A stretch of DNA of 64,000 nucleotides from Symsagittifera roscoffensis (taxonomy: Eukaryota; Xenacoelomorpha; Acoela; Convolutidae). Every line of letters begins with the position of its first letter. The stretch's first letter is position 1. Location: positions 3,410,001 to 3,474,000 of the forward strand of contig NC_087068.1 of the NCBI RefSeq assembly GCF_963678635.1. The letters run 5' to 3'. Below the pieces are notes generated by a model. That model saw only the letters and a list, made by a program, of their open reading frames with translations, made no database searches and was not told the origin of the DNA. This document shows positions 34,975-47,500 of the stretch, in pieces. Made by a program: the position numbers and the translations under genes.

Positions 34975-37900
34975 GTGGAATTCAAGGAAGAAGCTGAATA
35001 CCTGGGACCAGGTCAAGAGTCAGGAGAGCGGTCCACGCCCACAGAAGAAGAAAACACTGAAGTAGAAAATTTGTCCGGGGAGTGTGAAATGTGGGATGAG
35101 GAATCGGAAGCGAGCAGTGACAATCAAGATAGTCTCTGCATGATATTGGCAGAAGAAAAGATTAGACACCACGACATGGAACTACAAACAGATCCGTCCT
35201 CAGGAACCTTCAACTTGGACGTGCAGGAAATACAGGTGGTGGAGAACTTGAAAGGATTGCAGTTTCGAGGAAGCCATTCAAGGAGCTATCATGCAATTCA
35301 AATGTGAGAACAAATCTGGTGCCGGAAGACGACATGAAGGTGTTAAGGAGGATAGTATGCGTGAAGCTGAATGACGACGTCCACAACCCTGGGGAGATGA
35401 ATGGGCAGATCATGGCGCTGAAGGAACATGACAAAGCGAGATATAGGTTGTCGGACCTGATAAGAGCCCAGAAGAATGACAAGATGACAAGCAATTGCTC
35501 CAAATGGATCCGAACGGGGTCCAAGGAGAAAGGGGAACTTGAAGAAGACAGCTACAAGATCCTGAGCCAGTTCTACAAAGAGAGGAAAGAGTTACTCTAT
35601 CACACGGCTGACGGGACGGGGTTGTAGCATGCAAGAGAAAAGAAGAAGACAAGATACTACACAAGCACAACCTCATCATACTACCACAATTATATCAGAC
35701 AGAGGTGCTGTTCAGATCACATGATCAAATGGGGCACCAGGGGATAGACAAAGTTGAACAAAGAATACTTCACAGGTTGGATTGGCCAGGATTGAGGAAA
35801 GCTGAATGAGGATTGAGAGGTGGGTGAATGCATGCCTGGCATGTTTGCAAGTGAAAGACCCAAGCAAGATGAAATTCCCACTCAAGTCGGTAGAAAGCTC
35901 GGAATTTAATGAAGTGGTGCAAATAGACCATCAGAAGATCTGTATGACAGAGTCAGGGTATAACCAGATACTGGTTATAATTGATCACTTCAAAAAGCTG
36001 GTAGAGGCGGTGCCGTGTCAACTAGCTTCGGCAGAGGAGACTTGTGACCACTTGATAACCCATTGGATATCAAGGTATGGTTGTCCAATGACTTTTCAGT
36101 CAGACAACGGCAAGGCCTTTGTGGGGGACTTGACTAAGGAATTAATGAAGAGGTCACACATTGCTGAAGCACACTCAACGACTTACCATCCTCAGACCAA
36201 CGGGCTGGTAGAGAGACAGAATAGAACGTTGGTGAACATGCTGAGGGTATACTGCTCTAGATACATGACGGACTGGGATAAGTATCTGCCTCAAGTCGTA
36301 GGGGCATACAACAGTACTCAACACTCAACGACGGGAATCAGTCCATTCATGATGCTGACAGGCAAAGAGAGAGCGATGTCCCTGATGTTCTTTTACCCGG
36401 AGTATGAAGGAAAGAGGACATCGCCTCAAGCTTACGTGAAAGAGGCGATCAGGAGACAGCAGGAAATAAACAAGCTATGCAGGAGGAACACTGCGCAGGC
36501 ATAAATGAGACAGCGCAAGAAATATGATGAAAAAATATTACAGGCGAAGCCATATGAAGTGGGCCAGTATGTGTGGGTTTTCCAGAATGTGATACCGCCC
36601 AAAGGGACGAAGAAACTACTCAAGAAATGGAGAGGACCATTCATGATAACTGAAGTACATCAACAAGGACGGTTCTACCGCTTGAGTACGGGGCGAGCAG
36701 CACATTATGAAAACCTGAAGCCTCATGTCCCATCCCCAGAGGACTGGTGTATACCAAAGGACATGGAGGGACTAGAGTACCTACTGGTGGAACCAGCATG
36801 TGAAGTGAACGAAGGAGGCACCAGAGATAAAAATGATGGCAATGAAAACTTGAGTTTGGATGACAATGAAAAAATAGATGCGGACTCTGAAGCGGAATCT
36901 TTTCTGGTAGAAGATTGGAACGATCCGGAGCAAGGTGAGGTGCCGAGGTGGACTGAACCAGACTTGTCAATACCAGCGGGGACAAGGAGTGGCAATCGCA
37001 AACGCACAGGCATGAGGTACAACAGGTATGGTGACGACTCTCTGATCGATAAGATACAACCTGATGACCTAGGCAAAGAACTAATAAGTGTGGGCGAGCT
37101 GACGGCAGATGGTGAATGGCAGATCATAGATGATAATGATCACTATCCACAGGAAGACTACTCGACGCCGGAGCGGGAGACGGATTTAGAACAGAGTGAG
37201 ATAGAGAGGAGGGAGAATACGAACCTGAGGATATTAGAATGGATGCGCGATGTGAAGAACGAAAGCGAGGAAGGGCAGAGCATACAGCAAGTTGACATAT
37301 CAGCGGGGAAGTACATGAAAACAAAGGATCCTCTTTTCGGCTGGACGGCAACAGACAGCCCGCTCGACATTCCGCCAGTTAATTCAGACCCAGCATCATC
37401 GATGGGGACGTCGATAAATATTTTTGTCCGGGGAGTGGGGGTAGGACTTACCCACACCAAAAATTTGATGATAAAGAAACTCAGAGAAGTGAAAGAAGGT
37501 GCGGACTGGAACTGGAAGGGGAGGAGGCCGAGCCTACCATAGGACGGAATTTCAAAACGAAGTTTGAAATACCAAACGAATACTCAGAAAATATCCTGAT
37601 AACGGATAGTGACTTCATTCTGCCAGACAGGACTAGCGCAATCTGTATCACGGCGGACATGAGTTTCAAATGAAGACTGGAAACTGACTTCAAAAGAGAG
37701 TACCAGAACGTGGAGTTTCTGTTTAGACAGAGACCAGGACTGGGAGGAATGGTAGCGCTTCCACCATCAGTAGCACAAGTCCCGGGCAAATACCTGTGCT
37801 TCCTAGTGACGAGGGTCAATGACAGGAACACGATCGATCCCGAACACAGGATGTTGGAACTAACAAGACTACGAGACTTCATGATTGAAAGGGGGATAAC

Positions 37901-38039
37901 GGAGGTCTCAATGCCGGTGTATGACCCAAACAGGGGCAAATTGAGCCCAAGGGAATTGTACGCTATCCTACACGTGGTCTTCGCAGAAACTGAGATAATG
38001 GTGCATCTTCACAAGAAATACTACTTGAGCATCGCCTGA
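34975..38039 (+). pseudogene. Integrase plus macro-like domain, + copy, broken
   Basis: The frame pieces are 34975-35307, 35304-35627, 35806-36504, 36505-37542 and 37710-38039, compared with one open frame in the minus-strand copy. Lesions: frameshifts near 35250, 35620 and 37500, loss of part of the HHCC region near 35640-35805 by frame change, a TAA at 36502, and a TGA near 37671. The DDE core is recognisable (IDH near 35930, SDNG near 36100, VERQN near 36210) as is KWRGPF near 36625. The last ~110 codons hold the macro-like domain. Confidence 0.9.
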
Positions 38040-38591
38040 GTCGGGTACGCGGGGGTCTCGAGTTGGGCATGAGGGAAGAATCTCGAGTTAGGTGTGGGGG
38101 GTACAAAACAGGTAAAGAATCTTAGAGGTGATTGGCATGACAATTAATATTTTAAATGATTGATGGTGCTAAATCATAAAATGAATCTGCATGTTTTTAG
38201 AAAATTTCCAATTGAACTATTTTAATAGGAAGAAAAGGAAAGGGGTTTAGCTATAGTAGTAAAGGGGGTTTTTAGGTTAGGAACACAGCCTGTCGGTCTA
38301 AAAATCGGGTGTTATTTTCAGATTGATTTGGTAAAGTCAAATTGACTACCCAACTGTATTCAATTGAAGAAAGAGAATGCAAATTGAACGACACCTCAAG
38401 AAGCAAGCTCAAGTTGCTAAAGTAAACTCAAGTTGCTAAGGTAAACTCAAGTTGCTAAAACTCAAGTTGCTCAGGTAAAACTCAAGTTGCTAAAACTCAA
38501 GTTGCTCAGGTAAAACTCAAGTTGCTAATACTCAAGTTGCTCAGGTAAAACTCAAGTTGCTAATACGCAAGTTCACTTGGAAATCACGGAA
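38040..38591 (+). other. Spacer between pol and the accessory ORF (+ copy)
   Basis: Non-coding, 552 bp. It contains an acceptor-like GTTATTTTCAG at 38311-38321 and then the CTCAAGTTGCT minisatellite (38395-38576). The corresponding spacer of the minus copy also has an acceptor-like TCTGTTTTCAG (60743-60733) followed by a different minisatellite. A spliced mRNA for the accessory ORF would need such an acceptor. Confidence 0.5.
38395..38576 (+). repeat. CTCAAGTTGCT minisatellite before the accessory ORF
   Basis: About ten units of ACTCAAGTTGCTAA or ACTCAAGTTGCTCAGGTAAA, i.e. 14-21 bp, ending 16 bp before the ATG at 38592. In the minus copy a different unit (about TAAGGTAATTCTTGAGCCGG) occupies the same place. 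Confidence 0.85.
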
Positions 38592-41500
38592 ATGGCAGAT
38601 CAATTCTGGAAGTCCATGCCATCGGCTTTGAAAAAACCAACACTTGACGAATTTTACAGACGTCTGAGGGACCTGGATTATACTCAAGTGGACGAGAGAA
38701 TGGCAGTGATGTTGAATGCCATCCTCCAGTTGGAGGAACAGGGCGAGTGTCGGGAGTCTGCGACAGAAGCGGTCTTGATGGTAGGCTACACCACAGATGG
38801 AATATCCAATCAAGAGCAAACCAGGTGGCTGTCCTGGAACGTGGATGGAGCAATAAGGGGGTTCGATTTGGCAAGGAACCCTGGCTTGAGTAACAATACT
38901 GAGTATGGTGCAGGGGAGTTCCCACTGCCGGTCAAACCATCAGTCAGATCCACGGGCCAGAACACGAGCAAGACACCATTGATGTCACGGGCACAGCAAA
39001 CGGGGGATGCGTATCCAGACGTCAGTATCATGAAGAGAGAGCTTGAGAGGACTCAGCGGGAGAGGAACAAGGCGAACCTCTATCGGGATCAAGCGGTGCT
39101 CGAGAGAGATCAGGCAAAACTTGAGAGGGATCAAGCGCGGAGGGAAATGGACATGTTAAGAGCTGAACAGCTACAGGCAGAAAGGGTGCGAGAGAATGCG
39201 GCGAATTGCGAGCAGCTGAAGTCGGAGCTTGAAAGGATCCAGCAACGACAACGCGAGCTCGACATGCAGAAAGGGGCTAGGCCCAAAGAGCGTGTGGTGA
39301 CCGGCTCAAGACCAGAGTCACGTATGGAGGTGGATGAAGCTCCTAGGTCGAAGGGACGATTCAACCTCGATCGCGCGGCTCAAGAACATATGAACGAAGG
39401 GTTGGAGGTGTGGATACCGTCTGAATCAGCGTCCTCCCTACGTGGTCTAGAGACACAAGTAATACGCCCGTTGATGGACGTCGCGCTGCCTGGATATACA
39501 CCAAGTTCGACCCCGGGTAGTAGTCAGGTGAGTGGTAGCTCGTCACGACTGAAAGAGTTGCACGAGCGGCTACAGCTAAGGAGTCGCGAGAGTCCAGCAA
39601 GAGTGGACTTACCCTCGACGTGGGGGGAGCAACCTGTCAGGAGTGTGGTAATCTCGAGTTACAAGAAGAATACGGAAGGTAGATACCACTGGCACAATCG
39701 GATGGACTGGAGCACGGCGCAGAGAGACAGGAGAGATTGCTTCCATGACGCAGCTTGGGTGGAATACCTCACGCAGCCACGTGTGCCCGAGGGGGCGGTC
39801 CACTTGATCATAGGGGACAACTTGTTGCGGGTGCTGACCCGGATCCAGTCCCATTGGCAAACGGGGATCTTGAGCTTCGCTGGAGCCGCGACGCCGCAGA
39901 TGCTAGCGACACTTGAGATGCTAGGGATGGCAAGAGTATACACGGTGACTCTGATGGTCGGGACGAATGACGTGTCCAGGGGGGAAGCAAGGAAGGTGAC
40001 GAGGCTGCACGACAAGATGAGCTGCATTCTCGAGGAATTGTGGATTCAAATGGATCCGGCCATTCTTACGGTGTGCACCATCCCTTACAACATGAAAGCG
40101 GATCAACATGCAATGGAGATGAACACAAAAGTGCGAAACCTGAACGAAATAATCAGGCTGATACACCAAAGAAGCGTCCTCCCCGTTGGGCTGTTGGACG
40201 TGGCCGAGAAAATGGAGCTATCTGCTTTCCCTGACGATGCATCCTCGGATGGGATTCACTTTGATAGGCCCAGAGGGGTGGAGTGGTTGAATGACGTCTT
40301 CCAAAGGCACATAAGCGCATTGGAGGCAGAATTGCTAGAGACGGCACTGGTCACGTTCGGACTACCCCCAAATCAACCCTTCTTCAACCCGAGGGCTTTT
40401 TCCAGTCGCTTGGGTGCGATGGCCGATTCTAGAGACGGTTCGAGGAACAGCCGGACCAAGTTGCCGGGCGCCGCGCCCATGGAGGCTGATGAGGCAACGT
40501 CATCAACTCCTCAGGGATCGATAATATCCTCGGTGGTGGTGGCGGAGAAGAAGAAGCCGGAGAGGCCAGCGGAGACCAGCAGGTCGAAATATGTGGAGAA
40601 GGTCAAGGAGCTGGACTTGGAAGACCTGGAATGCAGGCTGGAGTTAGCGAAAGCTTTGGGTCTTGAGCGGGTGTCGCACGAAGACTTGGGTAGACACCAG
40701 TGCGTGGACTGGCTGAAGGCTCACGAGACACACTTCTCGAGAGCGAAAATTATGGAGACGGCGGATCTGACTGGGATTCCCACAAAATCGGTGATGGAAC
40801 CTATTAACTACAGACCTCTCAAGTCATTAGGGAGTCCGGGACTCGTGGTGGAGCCTCCCAAACACCGAACCAGCATTGCCAGGATTAGGGTGGCCACTCC
40901 AGCACAGTTGAGGGTGGTGGACAAGCTGATGGATCCGAGAGAAATGGAATTACCAGACGCCGCGTATGAAGGTACGAGATTAGCCAACGACCCCAGATAC
41001 GGGAAACCCTGCGGGAATACGCAGCTGGCCAAAACCTTGGCAGTTTATGACAGGGCAGACCCAGCCGCAGCGAGGGTGGTCATCGTGGCGGGATCGGACT
41101 TTGAGGGAACGTCTCCCAAATTGTTTTGGCCGGAAACTCTGATATATTCATTGCCGGGAGCGGAGCTAAACCATATGTAAACCCTGGTGGTGGCAATAAG
41201 TTCGGAGATGCCTTGCGAGCCTGAGCTACTGCTGTTTGCAGGGATGAACGATCACTTGCATGCGACGGGGTTTCTTGAGCAGCTCAAAGGTGATGAACCT
41301 ACACCGAAGAAGATCTGGGAAGCCATCCAATAATTATTTACAGCCATGAATGAAGTACAAGAGAACGTTGCCTCACGATTTGGCTCCAAGACAAAAGTGG
41401 CGTTCACGACGTCCCCCGGGTACGCGAGCATGCCTCCCGCTCTGCAATTTGTGTATGCGATCTTGATCTTGATAGCAGAAGGGAATGGATGGCGTATTCT

Positions 41501-44500
41501 GATGGCAGCTCCCAATCGGGAGCTGGAACCTACGAACTTGAGACTTCGCAGATCAGAACTGGCGGCGGCGTGGGCGGATGTATCCCACGCGTTGAGGGGT
41601 TTTTACGAGTTGGCTGACATCCTCATTGTATTGGACGAGGTCCTCTTGCTAGAGATATCCAACTTCGCTAGGCAACTCAAGCTCAGTCCGATTATAGGGG
41701 ACGATCATCCAGTGGTGACTCACCTGAAGGCCAGTCGAGGAACAGCCGGACCAAGTTGCCGGGCGCCGCGCCCATGGAGGCTGATGAGGCAACGTCATCA
41801 ACTCCTCAGGGATCGATAATATCCTCGGTGGTGGTGGCGGAGAAGAAGAAGCCGGAGAGGCCAGCGGAGACCAGCAGGTCGAAATATGTGGAGAAGGTCA
41901 AGGAGCTGGACTTGGAAGACCTGGAATGCAGGCTGGAGTTAGCGAAAGCTTTGGGTCTTGAGCGGGTGTCGCACGAAGACTTGGGTAGACACCAGTGCGT
42001 GGACTGGCTGAAGGCTCACGAGACACACTTCTCGAGAGCGAAAATTATGGAGACGGCGGATCTGACTGGGATTCCCACAAAATCGGTGATGGAACCTATT
42101 AACTACAGACCTCTCAAGTCATTAGGGAGTCCGGGACTCGTGGTGGAGCCTCCCAAACACCGAACCAGCATTGCCAGGATTAGGGTGGCCACTCCAGCAC
42201 AGTTGAGGGTGGTGGACAAGCTGATGGATCCGAGAGAAATGGAATTACCAGACGCCGCGTATGAAGGTACGAGATTAGCCAACGACCCCAGATACGGGAA
42301 ACCCTGCGGGAATACGCAGCTGGCCAAAACCTTGGCAGTTTATGACAGGGCAGACCCAGCCGCAGCGAGGGTGGTCATCGTGGCGGGATCGGACTTTGAG
42401 GGAACGTCTCCCAAATTGTTTTGGCCGGAAACTCTGATATATTCATTGCCGGGAGCGGAGCTAAACCATATGTAAACCCTGGTGGTGGCAATAAGTTCGG
42501 AGATGCCTTGCGAGCCTGAGCTACTGCTGTTTGCAGGGATGAACGATCACTTGCATGCGACGGGGTTTCTTGAGCAGCTCAAAGGTGATGAACCTACACC
42601 GAAGAAGATCTGGGAAGCCATCCAATAATTATTTACAGCCATGAATGAAGTACAAGAGAACGTTGCCTCACGATTTGGCTCCAAGACAAAAGTGGCGTTC
42701 ACGACGTCCCCCGGGTACGCGAGCATGCCTCCCGCTCTGCAATTTGTGTATGCGATCTTGATCTTGATAGCAGAAGGGAATGGATGGCGTATTCTGATGG
42801 CAGCTCCCAATCGGGAGCTGGAACCTACGAACTTGAGACTTCGCAGATCAGAACTGGCGGCGGCGTGGGCGGATGTGTCCCACGCGTTGAGGGGTTTTTA
42901 CGAGTTGGCTGACATCCTCATTGTATTGGACGAGGTCCTCTTGCTAGAGATATCCAACTTCGCTAGGCAACTCAAGCTCAGTCCGATTATAGGGGACGAT
43001 CATCCAGTGGTGACTCACCTGAAGGCCAGTCTGTGGTTTCGAAACATGGATCTGACCATCACAAGCTCCACCAGTAAATCTAGAGAACCGAGCAACGAGA
43101 AGAAGAACGTGGCCGCATCGGAAAAGCAGCTGGAGTCGATGGTGTATCGATTGACGCAAGAAAGAGGCTGGTGACCGTTCCTGACACCAAGGCTGGAAAA
43201 CGCTACGGAGAAGACAAAGGAGAATGCCCCACCTCTCGTGAAGCAAATCTGGAGTTTTCTTGAGAAGCAGTTGGAAGTGGCCGAGGATAGGGAGATGACA
43301 GTGACCAGGTTCGTCACAGCTGCAAACGAGGTCACAATCGGAGAATTCTGGAAGGAGCACGCGAAGGGCGAGCTGAAGACGAGAAGGGATCACGAGATTC
43401 TCAAGTTCTTGAGTCCTTGTTGGGGGAAAGAGTTCATGGCTGGAGTGTTTTGTGCAAAGGAGACCATTTTTGGAGCCTTTGTACAATAAATACTGAGCAT
43501 GCCCGTCATCCTGTTGTTGGCACTATACCTGGTTTACCCGAGGTACTTATTCAACATGGGTCCAGCGTATATGTTCAGTCGGTGCGTGGAAACACTCCGG
43601 ATTGACGGGTATCTGGCACTGGTGCTCCTGACCCATGGTGAACTGGTGTCATTTCATCGATTGATGAAATATGGGGAGCCCCTGCCGATGGGGAAAACCC
43701 ACTCGAGCATCGACACCTACTCATATAAGAGTGCTGCAGGGCTGAAGACGCTACTAGTAGAGTACCTCTTGATGCAGAATCGATACATGACTGGTGAAGA
43801 AAAGAATCCGAAGACGAAAGAGGAATGGAGGAAAGTGAATTGCGGCATGCCTATGTTGACCGACCTGTGCCTGGCTATGAGGTCGGACCCCATGGGGATG
43901 ATCCGGGGGCTAGGGGAGGTCGTAACCTGTATCTATGGACCGGCCGTCACGTCACGTTCGCGTTTCCAGATCCTCTGGTGACAGCTTATCGATACTCAGT
44001 GACCCACGTGAGCCTCATAAGCATATTAGATGGGACGACACTTAATTTGTGTCAGCAGGAGGTACTAAGGGCACAGATGAGCAACACGGTGCTCTTCGGA
44101 AAGGTGAAGGATCCGGAGTTGGTGGTATACAGTTTTCGAGGACAACTGCAGTGCAGGATGGGAGGCAAGCGAGAAGGCCCCATCGAAACTTATCCCAAGT
44201 TCTGGAACCTAAATCCCCTGACAGCAAATGGACAAGAGATCTTGAGATATCCCGCATGGAAAAAAAGCTTCGAGCTAGTGAAAAGGGAGCTAGAGGCGAT
44301 ATTGGAGAAGGAAGTCCTGCCAGCAAGCATTCCAGAATTTCCAACAGTGGGGAGAATGATCCTGGGGATGAACAGCTCCCTGGTGGTCCCATCCCTTTTC
44401 GCGAGAGCAGCAACCGAAGAACAGCAGAAAGAGTTCATCGACGGCTGGGATCCTCTCTTCATCGGCTACTCTGCAGCGATTTATTTTCATACCAGCGATG

Positions 44501-47500
44501 CGAAGATAAGTTCATGGACAACTCAAGCCAAGAAAATGAGAGGGTCGATGCCCCCGAAATTCGAGGTGCGAGATGCCTTGAGAACACTTGAGCGGGCAGG
44601 TCTAGAGAACAAGTTGCCGGTGTGGGAAGATGGCAGGATAATAGTGAATGAAGGGCATATCGCACTGAAAGCAGACGATATGCTGTTTGCCACAAGGAAA
44701 TACCGGGCACCTTACGGACTAGAGCAGGTGGAAAGGAGACAGAGGGGAAAGGAGCTGGATGCAGCAGGGCCATTGCATGTGGCTCTGACAGAGTATAAGG
44801 AAACGAGTCCAGCGACACCATCACCCCTATCAGTGGACACCCCTGGGGATAAAAGGAGTGGCACCGTAGAAGATCGATTCAGAAGGATTCTTGAGAGAAG
44901 AGAAGCAGAATCGGGAGAGGAGAGCATAGATGAGACTCTCAGTGAGGCAGGAGAGGATAGGGAGGTGGGAAACACACCGGAGCAGAAGCCACCGGAGGAA
45001 GAGTTCACCACGCAAGAACTGTTGAAAGATCTGAGTAGAGAAAATTGGGCAGACACCCCCACGCCACCTCTGACCTCATCTCCCCGCAAGAATCCAGAGT
45101 TGCCACTGACGAGCGAGAATAACAACATGGGAATGATCTTCCTGAGTGCGGAGAGAAGGGAGAAGAACACCTTCGAGGGAAACAGGGATGCCTTCCTAGG
45201 TACTCTGGATGAGGATGCTTGGCGAAGATTCTTGAGCGATTTTAATCGAGAAGTGGACGACGACACCACATTGGACGATTTTAAGGAGGAGCTGTGGGAC
45301 ACGGTGGTGAAGTTCGGAGAGCCTGTCCTGATGGGGACAGGCCTGGAGGAGAAATCTAGATGAGAGCTGCTGAGCAAGATGGTCGAGTTGAGGAAGGCAT
45401 CACGAAAGACCCGAGAAGACAAATGTAAAGACACCTCTACTCCGAAACAAAAAACTGACAATAAAATAATTGAACATGTAAGGGGGGATAAGGTCGGAAC
45501 TAGTAATATAATTAAGAGTACTAATATCCTTAAGGCTCGAGCAGGGGGGAGGCAAGAGTTGGAAGGGTTGGATGGAGACAAGGAAGTCGAATCAGTGATG
45601 ATAACGACAACGCCCCCGAGTAAAGACATGAGGTCTCGCAAGAGGAAGAGAGACGTGGAGGGATTGGGCAGTCCTTCAGCGGATACGGTCTCGTAGAAAA
45701 ACTTGAGAGAGACGGCCCCCATGGTTCTGGCACGATGGAAGACAGCTGCCTACAAGAGTAGCTACGAGCCGAGGAAACTGCTCGACGTAGAAAGAGAGAT
45801 GGAGATCCCCGCCAGCTCAACAACGGAAGAAGACTTCAAACCTCAGAGGATAAAAATGAAGCGAGGTTCGACGAGCGGGCAGACCTGGGAAGTGGACGTC
45901 GGCAAAGAATGGGTCTCAAGTGAACATCAGGCTATTGGGAAGCAAGTGACAAGCGATTCTCTTGAGAAGAACAAAACGAGGAACACCTCCCGACCGTGGT
46001 GGGTGGCCCTGGAAACATTGCAGGAATTGGAAGACTGCCTGAAGAAGCTCGACAGTGGAGTGTCACGCAAACGACGCAACTGGGCTACCCAGCAGAAGGC
46101 TGATATCAATAAGTTGGAATTGGGGAGCCAACTGAAAAGAACTTGGCAGAACTTGTTAAAAGATCATTTTGAAGAAGCAATGAGAACATCCTCATCGGCA
46201 TCGCTGTTGATGGCGAATCCCTTTATCAGGACCGCAGGACAACTGATGTTCGCGTGGAGCCTGTTGGGGATAGAGTTAGAGACACTGACTTCGTACGATA
46301 AGTTGAAGTTGGGAGGCAAGAATCTAGAGGTATATCGAATGCTGATGCAGCACGCTGCTAGGGACAACTCAGGCTTGAGTCTGGCAAGGAGGAAAGATGC
46401 TACCTGTTTCTTGAGATGGACAATGTCGATGATGACTGACAGTACCATCCTAGCATGTCACCAGAGATCAATTGGAAACAAGACGCTGGAAAGGAGAGTC
46501 TCCACAGTCATCTTGAATGTGTACCAGAGTAGTGGGATAGAAAAGGAGGATGGTTCTAGGCAATCTCTAGAGAGCCACAGGAAGTTAGATGAGATACGGA
46601 GATTCTACAACAAGAAGTTCGAGGAGAAACACGACGTTCACCTTAACTTGGCTTCGTCAGGAGAGTACTTGAAACCCAACAAAAAGGGAGAGTACCAGTA
46701 TGTGTCTGGAGTGATGGGGATGGCATACAACCCTTTCTTGGACTTAGAAGCTGGAGGTGCCCACAGAAACTATGAGGTGGCGGAGCTGCTGAAGTTCTGG
46801 ACAGAGAAGAAAATGGAGGTAGACACTGTGGAGAGAGAGAGAGACCTAGCCTAGGTTTGATTCTCGAGAAAACACCGGAAGTAATAAGTGTGCCACGCTC
46901 AAGTAAAAGAGTAGAACTAAAAATGGGTAACGGAAACGGCATGTTGACCACGAATCTGGGAGTGGCGTGGAAATTGCCCAGGCACTCCTGGTGTCCACAT
47001 CCCCATGCGAGCCTGATCGAGAAAGTCACTGAGCGAGTGAGATTGGCACCGACAGAGGATGAAGATTTGGCAACCTTGAGTATAGTACATAGACTGATCC
47101 TGCCTCATATGAAGGAGTCAAGTGAGATGACGAGTGGAACAGGGTCGGTATGGGGAGCACACCTGTGATGGACGATCATGCGTCAGGATACAGTCTTTCC
47201 AGAAAGAAGACCTAGTCATCTGGTTTGAAGATATCACCGAAAGGGAGAAGAGTGAGATACAGATAGTGGCTGAGTGTTACGCGAGTACCACTGTGAACCT
47301 AGCGACAGCTCTGGGATTCTTCTCAAGAATGTGTAGTCTCCAGTCACTGGAGAGGCTAGAGTCAGAACACCACTTGGTGACCGCGTTGAGCGTGGAGTCA
47401 TGGCCCGGAGTGTTGCAAGTGACCCAGAAACACAGCAAGAGTTGGAAGGTTGGACTCAAAGCGGAGATGGGATTTCCCATGAGTGAAGCCTATGGACTGC

